Assembly: GCA_005938025.2 (NCBI GenBank)
Contig: VCCI02000002.1
Coordinates: 496,001-560,000, forward strand
Direction of reading: 5' to 3'
DNA from: Inquilinus sp. KBS0705
GTDB lineage: Bacteria > Bacteroidota > Bacteroidia > Sphingobacteriales > Sphingobacteriaceae
DNA: 64,000 bases
Translations under genes and position numbers: made by a program
The notes under the pieces: model-generated
The model's input: only the letters and a program-made list of their open reading frames with translations
Databases searched by the model: none
What the model was told of the DNA's origin: nothing
Shown: positions 57,167 to 64,000 of the stretch, piece by piece
How positions within the stretch are numbered: position 1 is the first letter of the stretch
How the letters are laid out: every line of letters starts with the position of its first letter

Positions 57167-60100
57167 TTGACTACCGCAGGGAAAATTCGGGGATTGCTGG
57201 CTTTGCTATTCGTCAGCCTATTGTTTACAGCAATTGTTGTTGAAAAAACGTACACCCCTGCAAATAACTTAACGCAAACCGCCAGGATACTCGAAAACAA
57301 CCTGCACGATAGGGAAAACTACGTTTACGCGGCAATTAACGATCAAAAAACGCTTAACGAGATTAAGCTGCTATCGGTTAACCCCACAAAAGCCGTACAG
57401 TATATAGACAGGTTTACCGTTAAAAAGAACATCTGGATATTTACCTACATCAACAATAAGCTGGATTACTGGACAGGGGTTAAAGTAATACCCGATGATG
57501 TGAGCCAAATAAAAGAGGGCTCATCATTCCTTAAAATGCCTAATGGCTATTACGAAGCTATTAAGCATACTGAGGGCGCTATAACAATAGTTTTTTTTAT
57601 ACACGTAAAAAACAACTATACCTTCACCAACAAATACCTTCAAAACAACTTTAATAAGGAGCTAACCACCGAGGATAACATTGATATAGCTGATTTTACC
57701 GATAAGGGTGTTTATGCTCTACATGATGTTAACAACAGGTACTTGTTTTCGGTTAAGCTGGTAAAAGAAAAGCTGAACGAGCGGTTCTATTATTTTGTGG
57801 TTGCTTTTTGGCTAATGACCATCCTCACGCTATGTGTATTAGTACACAACATTATAAGCTATATGGCCCGCAGGCAGCAGGTGTATTTGGCCTTATTGGT
57901 GTTGGCTGTGTTTATTATAGTGTTTAGGTTTGTTAATTTGCATTATGGCTGGCCAAACTTTACCAGGCCGTTAAAGCTTTTCGACCCTAATATTTACGCG
58001 TCAAATTATGTATTCCCTTCCCTGGGCGATTTTTGCATCAATATCTTAGCGATAACCTGGTTCAGTAGCTTTTTATACACGCAGCGTAATCATCTTTTAA
58101 AAGGTATACCGGGTAAAGCGGTAAGCTATGCTGTTTTTGCGGTTTGTATATTGGTGCTTGTGGTTACATCTACCACTTTGCTGCATATTTTTTACGGGCT
58201 TATTGTTAACTCGAAGATCAGTTTTGATGTAAATAACGTGCTTAACCTTTCGGTATTTAGCCTGCTGGGGGTGTTAATGCTGTGCTTTAGCTTTTTAACA
58301 TTTATATTATTAACCGAAACCATACTAACCATTTGTATCAAGCTAAATATAGCTGTAGGTATACAGGCGGTGCTTTTTATAGCAACTATTTTAATTATCA
58401 CAGCCGTAGTAGGTGTTTATGTAGAGTTTAGCCTTTTTTATGTGTTTTGGATGGTGTTGGTATTAATAAGGGGGCACGCTTATTTTTATAACGACAGAAG
58501 ATTTACATCAGGTGCATTTATTAGCATCGTAGTTATTTGCGCATTAATTGCCTCAACAAAACTTAACCGCTTTGAAGCCGATAAAGAAAGGGAAACACGC
58601 AAGGCACTTGTACAAAGGCTGGAAGTGCCCGACGATGCTACTGCCGATATCCTTTTTAAAAAAATAGAGAAACAAATAATAGTCGACCCGCTTTTAGTGC
58701 AGTATTTCCGCACGGCCGACCATACCTCCGATTACCTGAAAACACGCTTGCAAAAGCTGTATTTTGACAGATACCTATCCAGGTACGATTTTAAGGTACA
58801 TGAGTACAATGACGATAACCAGCCCGTATCGGCCGATAAAAACTATACACTGGATGTTTTTAAGGATATGGTGGTTTACAGCTCCTTTAAGGTATCAGAT
58901 TATTTTTACCGAGAAAACGACTCATTTGGTTTCCAAAGCTATTTTGCCATATTGCCGGTAATTGATGAAGGCCGAAACCTGGGCACCATTGTAATTGAGC
59001 TTAGATCCAAACCGTTATTGGCTAACGGTACTTTCCCCGAATTGCTGATAGATAAAGAGATTGTTCCGGCCGACGAGTTTAAAGATTACTCCTATGCTTT
59101 TTACACCGATAATAGCCTGGTGGGGCAAAGCGGCACCGTTGTTTATAGCATAAAAAACACCTCGTTTAAAGGGAAACTTAAGCAGTTTACGTTCGCCAAT
59201 ACAAAGAGTGCCAAACAGGGCTGGTACAATAGGTTTACAAAGTTTAGCCACCTTATTTATCAGCCCAGCAAGCGCAACCTTATAGTGGTAACTAAAGACA
59301 GCAACCTGCTGTTGTCTAACATTACCGCTATTACTTTCTTTTTTGTGGTGATACTGTTATTTGATGCTCTTGTACTTGCCATACGCCTGTTATGGATCAA
59401 AGTAAGAATATTCAATATCAATAATAACCGTATCAAATGGGGCTTTAAGCTCAACTTTGATAAGATATTATATAAAACCCGCATACAATTCTCTATGATA
59501 TTTGCCGTGGTGGTAACGCTTGTTTTGGTAGGGTTTATTACTTTTTTTTCTATCAGTAGCCAATACCAGGCGCAGCAGGATAAATTGATCAGGTCTAAAA
59601 TAATGCAGCTGGCATCGGCTATAGAAAGTTCGTATCTAAGCAGTTTTACAAAGGATATTAATGAGGAAAGCAGGGTAAACTTTGACAGATTGGCCGACAC
59701 CTACTCGGCCGATATTACACTGTTTAATTTACGTGGCGTACCCTTAATGTCTACCCAGCCTAAAATTTACGAGTATGGGCTTATAGCCCCGCGCATAAAC
59801 GGCCGGGCATTTATTGCGTTAAGTAAAGAGCAAAAATCTGAAGTGGTGAACGAAGAGAAGGTGGGCAGCCTTGTTTACAAATCGGCCTATGTGCCTTTGC
59901 GCAATTTAAAACACGAAACTGTTGCCTATTTGCAACTGCCCTATTTTTCAAATGTTACTGATTATACCGAGCAAATTGGCTCGTTGCTAAATATAATGAT
60001 AAACGTTTACGCGCTGGTGTTTATAGCCATTGGTTTATTTGCCGTAATTATAGCCCGGCAAATTACCGCGCCCCTTAATTTTATACAATACAATTTAAGC

Positions 60101-60916
60101 CGCACCATTTACGGTAAGAAAAATGAGCCCATCAAATGGGAGCGCGACGATGAAATAGGTGCGTTGGTTAAAGAGTATAACAACATGATAGCTGCACTGG
60201 AAAACAGTGCCCAAAAGCTTGCTCAGAGCGAGCGTGAGACCGCCTGGCGCGAAATGGCTAAACAGGTTGCTCACGAAATTAAAAACCCTCTAACGCCATT
60301 AAAACTGGGTTTACAGCTGCTTGATAAATCGTGGAAGGATAAAGACCCTAAGTTTGATTTGAAGTTTGAGCGCTTTAGCAAATCGTTTGTTGAGCAGATA
60401 GAAAGTTTATCATCAATTGCCTCGGAGTTTTCGGCATTTGCAAAAATGCCCGATACCCGCATCGAGTCCATAAACATTTTTGATATGCTCGGTCAGGCCG
60501 TTACCATTTTTAAACATATGGACAACGTGACCATCTTAATGCAGATACCCGACGATCCGTTTTTTATCAGCGCCGATAGGGATCAGTTGTTACGCTGCTT
60601 TAACAACTTGTTGAAAAATGCTATCGAGGCTACCCCACAGGATACGCAATGCGTTATTGAAATAAACTTTTTAACTACCAGCAAAAATATATTGCTTACT
60701 ATAAAGGATAATGGTAACGGTATACCTGAGAATATGCGCGATAAAATATTCGAGCCTAACTTTACCACAAAAAGTTCGGGTACAGGACTTGGTTTGGCAT
60801 TTGTTAAAAACTCCATCGAAAACGCCAGTGGTAAGGTTTGGTTTGAAACCACTACCGGCACCGGTACTACATTTTACCTAAGCTTCCCTGCTGTAAATGA
60901 GGCCGGCTTATCTTAA
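57167..60916 (+). CDS. very large membrane sensor histidine kinase (NtrY-like form)
   Basis: 1249 residues from a TTG. An N-terminal membrane helix (about 9-28) is followed by an extracytoplasmic domain, a cluster of six or so helices (about 205-465), a second extracytoplasmic region, and further membrane segments near 725, 780 and 950. A HAMP-like segment leads to the kinase core: AKQVAHEIKNPLTPLKLGL (phospho-His near 1035), the N-box NNLLKNAIEAT, DNGNGIPENM and GTGLGLAFVKN. No regulator gene is adjacent. Its 3' end overlaps the convergent T9SS cargo gene by 9 bases. Confidence 0.92.
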   Translation: MTTAGKIRGLLALLFVSLLFTAIVVEKTYTPANNLTQTARILENNLHDRENYVYAAINDQKTLNEIKLLSVNPTKAVQYIDRFTVKKNIWIFTYINNKLDYWTGVKVIPDDVSQIKEGSSFLKMPNGYYEAIKHTEGAITIVFFIHVKNNYTFTNKYLQNNFNKELTTEDNIDIADFTDKGVYALHDVNNRYLFSVKLVKEKLNERFYYFVVAFWLMTILTLCVLVHNIISYMARRQQVYLALLVLAVFIIVFRFVNLHYGWPNFTRPLKLFDPNIYASNYVFPSLGDFCINILAITWFSSFLYTQRNHLLKGIPGKAVSYAVFAVCILVLVVTSTTLLHIFYGLIVNSKISFDVNNVLNLSVFSLLGVLMLCFSFLTFILLTETILTICIKLNIAVGIQAVLFIATILIITAVVGVYVEFSLFYVFWMVLVLIRGHAYFYNDRRFTSGAFISIVVICALIASTKLNRFEADKERETRKALVQRLEVPDDATADILFKKIEKQIIVDPLLVQYFRTADHTSDYLKTRLQKLYFDRYLSRYDFKVHEYNDDNQPVSADKNYTLDVFKDMVVYSSFKVSDYFYRENDSFGFQSYFAILPVIDEGRNLGTIVIELRSKPLLANGTFPELLIDKEIVPADEFKDYSYAFYTDNSLVGQSGTVVYSIKNTSFKGKLKQFTFANTKSAKQGWYNRFTKFSHLIYQPSKRNLIVVTKDSNLLLSNITAITFFFVVILLFDALVLAIRLLWIKVRIFNINNNRIKWGFKLNFDKILYKTRIQFSMIFAVVVTLVLVGFITFFSISSQYQAQQDKLIRSKIMQLASAIESSYLSSFTKDINEESRVNFDRLADTYSADITLFNLRGVPLMSTQPKIYEYGLIAPRINGRAFIALSKEQKSEVVNEEKVGSLVYKSAYVPLRNLKHETVAYLQLPYFSNVTDYTEQIGSLLNIMINVYALVFIAIGLFAVIIARQITAPLNFIQYNLSRTIYGKKNEPIKWERDDEIGALVKEYNNMIAALENSAQKLAQSERETAWREMAKQVAHEIKNPLTPLKLGLQLLDKSWKDKDPKFDLKFERFSKSFVEQIESLSSIASEFSAFAKMPDTRIESINIFDMLGQAVTIFKHMDNVTILMQIPDDPFFISADRDQLLRCFNNLLKNAIEATPQDTQCVIEINFLTTSKNILLTIKDNGNGIPENMRDKIFEPNFTTKSSGTGLGLAFVKNSIENASGKVWFETTTGTGTTFYLSFPAVNEAGLS

Positions 60917-62419
60917 AACGGTAACATAGCCCGAAAGCTTGGCCGATCCATTTTTTACATCGATGATATAGTAGTATGTGCCTGCAGGTATTGGCCGATT
61001 ATTGTAAGTGCCATTCCAGGGAGTGCTGTAATCTACCGAGTGATAGATCTGTTGCCCTGAGCGGTTAAAAATGCTAACCGTGCTACCCGGATAGGCAACT
61101 AAAGCCTTTATCTCCCAGGTATCGTTTACACCATCAGCATTAGGGGTAAAGGTATTGGGTATAACTATCGGCAGCTTTATTAAGATGGTTATGGTATTTG
61201 AAACGGGCGCTGTAACACACTTGTTTTCTTCAGATATGATACAGGTAACTTTATCGCCAAGGGTTAGGCCCGCGCGTGTATAATTAGCGCTATTAAGGCC
61301 CTCGTTTACGCCGTTTACCTGCCATTGATAGTTAACATTGCCGGTATTTGCTGCAACGGCAGTAAAAGTAACCGCCTCGTTGGCTTTTATATAATTATCT
61401 ACCGCAGTAGATGTAATACTAACCGAATTGTTGCTTACGGTCTTAACACTTACGGTTTCCTGGTTTGATAAAACAGGCCCTGCCGAGCAGAGCACCGATG
61501 ATAACATGCTACAGCTAACCTTATCGCCATTTTGCAAGTTTGTTGCAGTATATTCATCGCTGTTAGTGCCAACATTTTGGCCGTTTACTATCCATTGGTA
61601 TTTGGGCCGTTCGCCCCCGTTTGCAACGGTAGCTTTATAAGTTAACGCCGAACCGGCACACGCATTAACGGTGTTTGTAGCTATTGTAATTCGCGCTGCT
61701 GCTGCGTCTGGCTGCAGGTTAACCACAAAGCGGTTAGACTTCTGCGGCGTACTTATATAACACTCACCTGTTGTTATTAATTCGCAGGTTATAACGTCAC
61801 CATTTTTTACAGTGTTCACTACTAAGCCGGTATGATCGGTAGCTCTAATAAAAACGCCGTTTATATACCAAAGCAATCGGTAATTGCGAAACATGTTAAG
61901 GGTATAACCTGATATTTCTGAACCTATCGTGATCTCGTCGCCGCTGCAAAGCGGGGGAGGGTACGTAAGGTCGTAAATTCGTATTGTAGGCGTTGCGTAT
62001 GGGTAAGTATATATACCGGTAACACTGTTTGATGTGCCGCTCAGGTTGTTTTCGGAATTTTTAACAATACATCTAACTACATCCCCAGGCTTTATTTTTA
62101 TGGATGTATTATTAATAGTTAACTTAGGGCTGTTACCGCCAACAGATACCCCGTTAAGCTGCCATTTGTATACCGGGTTTAAACCGCCATATGTTACCGA
62201 AGCGGTGTAAATAAAAGCGGTATTTTCGCAAGCAACGTGCTGGTTAGTACTTACAACTACCAAAGGCGGATAGACATGAACTTTGGTAATAATTACAGGC
62301 TTCAACTTTAACGGCAAGCGGGGCGTAAAAGCGTCGCCTAAACATTTAACGGTTACTGCAACGGCACAAATCAGCAATAAAAATAAATTTAAAGCTTTGC
62401 CGTAATTTTTAAATGCCAT
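60908..62419 (-). CDS. secreted Ig-like-repeat protein with T9SS type B C-terminal sorting domain
   Basis: 503 residues. Hydrophobic signal region (about 10-27). Four Ig/PKD-like repeats are marked by YKWQLNGVSVGG, LLWYINGVFI, YQWIVNGQNVG and YQWQVNGVNEG. The C-terminal ~85 residues are the gliding-motility-associated sorting domain with NTFTPNADGVNDTWEI and ending in a lysine/valine-rich tail, which targets the protein to type IX secretion. It is probably a cell-surface or released adhesin-like protein. PorX, which regulates the system, is elsewhere in the window. Confidence 0.9.
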   Translation of the reverse strand: MAFKNYGKALNLFLLLICAVAVTVKCLGDAFTPRLPLKLKPVIITKVHVYPPLVVVSTNQHVACENTAFIYTASVTYGGLNPVYKWQLNGVSVGGNSPKLTINNTSIKIKPGDVVRCIVKNSENNLSGTSNSVTGIYTYPYATPTIRIYDLTYPPPLCSGDEITIGSEISGYTLNMFRNYRLLWYINGVFIRATDHTGLVVNTVKNGDVITCELITTGECYISTPQKSNRFVVNLQPDAAAARITIATNTVNACAGSALTYKATVANGGERPKYQWIVNGQNVGTNSDEYTATNLQNGDKVSCSMLSSVLCSAGPVLSNQETVSVKTVSNNSVSITSTAVDNYIKANEAVTFTAVAANTGNVNYQWQVNGVNEGLNSANYTRAGLTLGDKVTCIISEENKCVTAPVSNTITILIKLPIVIPNTFTPNADGVNDTWEIKALVAYPGSTVSIFNRSGQQIYHSVDYSTPWNGTYNNRPIPAGTYYYIIDVKNGSAKLSGYVTVLR

Positions 62420-62481
62420 TTAAATTGATGTATAGCCTGCCTAAATATACACCCCTTGTGCCAATTAACGCACCGTTTTAA

Positions 62482-62520
62482 CAAAAAAACCGCCTGAAAC
62501 ACTGTTCAGGCGGTTTTTTT
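62482..62520 (-). terminator. terminator after the coiled-coil membrane protein gene
   Basis: AAAAAAACCGCCTGAA pairs with TTCAGGCGGTTTTTTT. Symmetrical flanks allow either direction; on the reverse strand it lies 20 bases after the 62540-63460 stop. Confidence 0.8.
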
Positions 62521-62539
62521 GTTAGTATTAAGTTGTTAC

Positions 62540-63460
62540 TTATTTAAGTGTAAAACTTGTTTTACCCATTGTATAACTATCGGCATACAACAAAACGGTA
62601 TAGCTGCCTTTTTGAAAAGGCGTAGGGTTAACCCAATCTATAGTGTAAACGCTGCCGTCATCTTTATAATCGATAGCAGTTTTATAGGTGTACTGCAAAT
62701 CCTGGCTATCGGCGTTAAATGTACCTGAATCTGTTTGCGTAATCAGGTTGCCGGTTGGGTCAATAATCCGTACGTATACGTCATGCAGTGCTTTTTCGGC
62801 AACGGCATTGCTGGCAACAGTAAAGTTTATTTTTATTTTGCTTGCCTGTTTGGCTTTTGTAACGTCGACTTCCTTACCACTGTTTTTTACCTTATAGGCA
62901 ACCACGCTGGCCGTACCCACCTTAATAGCCGATGCTACCTTTACCTTGGTATCAAGCTCCTGGTTTTTTTGCTCCAGGTCAGAAGCCTTTTGACTAACGG
63001 TAGCCAAATTGGTTTTTAAGGTATCGCGTTCGGTAGCAAGGGTGGTGTTCTCTTTTTTAAGTTCTTCAATGTCGGCAGTGTATTTAGTAACAAAATACCT
63101 TAATTGTTTAATGTCTTCCTGTGCTTTGCTTAATTCGGCTACGGTGAGCTTTCCTTTGGCTAATTCACTGCGTAAAACTTTGATCTTAGCTTTTAACGAA
63201 TCGTTTTTAGCTTGCATTTCTACAGTCATTTTAGCGCGACCTGCATTAACCTGCTCTATTTGCGCTTCAAGGCTGTCAAGTTCGGTTTGTAACCTGGTTT
63301 TTTCGTCATTTTGATATACGATCTTGGTATCCGACTTGTTTTTTTGCATGTACAGGTACACATCAGTACCTAACAAGGCTACTACAACAGCTATCAAAAA
63401 ATAAATTACGTTCGAGTTCTTTTTTGGCGATTGTTGTTCCGGTTGAGGAGAGTATTCCAT
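62540..63460 (-). CDS. coiled-coil membrane protein of unknown function
   Basis: 306 residues: a short cytoplasmic N-terminus, one membrane helix (about 18-36), then a long Leu/Glu/Lys heptad-rich coiled coil (about 45-175, for example LQTELDSLEAQIEQVNAGRA), and a beta-rich domain (about 185-306). It probably extends into the periplasm like a spacer. Bacteroidota have many such proteins, none of which I can name. The gene is monocistronic. Confidence 0.8.
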   Translation of the reverse strand: MEYSPQPEQQSPKKNSNVIYFLIAVVVALLGTDVYLYMQKNKSDTKIVYQNDEKTRLQTELDSLEAQIEQVNAGRAKMTVEMQAKNDSLKAKIKVLRSELAKGKLTVAELSKAQEDIKQLRYFVTKYTADIEELKKENTTLATERDTLKTNLATVSQKASDLEQKNQELDTKVKVASAIKVGTASVVAYKVKNSGKEVDVTKAKQASKIKINFTVASNAVAEKALHDVYVRIIDPTGNLITQTDSGTFNADSQDLQYTYKTAIDYKDDGSVYTIDWVNPTPFQKGSYTVLLYADSYTMGKTSFTLK

Positions 63461-63690
63461 GTTATAATAATTAAAGGTTTAAATAGTACCAAAGGCCTAA
63501 AGGCCTTTAATTAGCTATAGTTGCTTTTAATATTGTACCTAAATGTAGGTAAAATGCGCCGCAAAATAATAAAAATCTGTTTGCTTGCAGCACTTATACC
63601 CCTAAGGGCTAAAATTAAGTACAATATGATTAAAACACAAAATGCGTGTATTTATTATGTTAATAATAAAACTGCTTATTGATGAGTTTA

Positions 63691-63698
63691 TATCTTTG
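63691..63698 (+). promoter_or_regulatory. -7 box of the last gene
   Basis: TATCTTTG, a TAnnTTTG match, 26 bases before the ATG at 63724. Confidence 0.4.
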
Positions 63699-63723
63699 CA
63701 GCTTTTAAACAAATAGTCGCTTA

Positions 63724-64000
63724 ATGCATCTACATAAATATATTTCTGCCTTTATAGCTTTCTCCTTACTATATACAGTATCAAACGCACAAACAACTGC
63801 TACCGAAACTACCCAACCCGAGCCAAAGCGCGAGTTTCGTGGTGTTTGGATAGCTACGGTAGTAAACCTTGACTGGCCGCAAAACGCCCGCGGTACCGAA
63901 GAAAGCCAAAAAACCGACCTGATAGACCAGCTAAACGCTCACCAGCGTACCGGTATCAATGCTATAATGTTTCAGGTAAGGCCTGCTGCCGATGCCTTTT
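63724..64000 (+). CDS. secreted GHL10/DUF187-type glycoside hydrolase, 5' part only
   Basis: The first 92 codons are in the window. Signal peptide (1-23, ending VSNAQ), a short Thr-rich linker, then the family start KREFRGVWIATVVNLDWP followed by GINAIMFQVRPAADAF, which is characteristic of the YngK/DUF187 (GHL10) putative glycosyl hydrolases. These are thought to act on extracellular glycans; the rest, with the active site, lies outside the window. Confidence 0.9.
   Translation, partial: MHLHKYISAFIAFSLLYTVSNAQTTATETTQPEPKREFRGVWIATVVNLDWPQNARGTEESQKTDLIDQLNAHQRTGINAIMFQVRPAADAF

Overview
The window looks like chromosome from a member of the Sphingobacteriaceae (Bacteroidota), most plausibly Mucilaginibacter or a close relative. 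The signs are a bifunctional LpxC-FabZ, the type IX secretion (T9SS) regulator PorX, a T9SS type B sorting domain, TonB/SusC-style outer-membrane proteins with carboxypeptidase-like N-termini, TAnnTTTG promoter boxes, and futalosine-pathway menaquinone genes. The genus is an inference. Most of the window is ordinary core genome. No rRNA, tRNA, CRISPR array, prophage or complete insertion sequence was seen.

Layout. 1-8.6 kb: a truncated TetR gene with its own operator, a secreted PIG-L deacetylase, a DUF1398 protein, an operon of two tiny membrane proteins and a sodium:solute symporter, an acyltransferase and a cation-efflux protein. 8.6-16.3 kb: DUF2911 protein, ECF sigma/anti-sigma pair, DinB protein, histidine kinase, and a TonB receptor with a His-rich neighbour that suggests metal uptake. 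16.3-19.1 kb: cyclophilin, exonuclease III, and an MntA/HepT toxin-antitoxin pair whose HepT half is a pseudogene carrying a palindromic element. 19.1-25 kb: efp, an ABC ATPase, lpxA, lpxC-fabZ, lpxD and an HD hydrolase on one strand (lipid A synthesis). 25-31.9 kb: porX, a PIN-domain toxin-antitoxin pair, tsaE, alanine dehydrogenase, a histidine phosphatase, a YihY-type membrane protein and an aspartyl protease.

32-44.3 kb: a large lipoprotein zinc protease, a collagen-like lipoprotein, an outer-membrane barrel protein, an orphan response regulator, a secreted protein lying between two 115-bp copies of the comM 3' end, comM itself, a nested repeat, and TerC. 44.3-48.1 kb: a second sigma/anti-sigma pair with a surface-type protein, then an NadR-like kinase and PnuC (nicotinamide riboside salvage). 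48.2-57.1 kb: M13 peptidase, acyl-CoA dehydrogenase, TlpA-like protein, mqnD and mqnB (menaquinone), a PTPS-family enzyme and folE (pterins), and fabD. 57.2-64 kb: a very large sensor kinase, a T9SS type B cargo protein, a coiled-coil membrane protein and the start of a GH10-like lipoprotein or secreted hydrolase.

The least ordinary signals are: the comM 3'-end duplication around one secreted-protein gene; the HepT pseudogene with its 26-bp perfect inverted repeat; a leader motif shared upstream of an acyltransferase, a histidine kinase and a response regulator; an unlisted 43-residue membrane peptide translationally coupled to the symporter; two orphan terminators that may end small RNAs; and several promoters so close to their start codons that the messages may be leaderless. 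No wholly new multi-gene defence or metabolic system was recognised.
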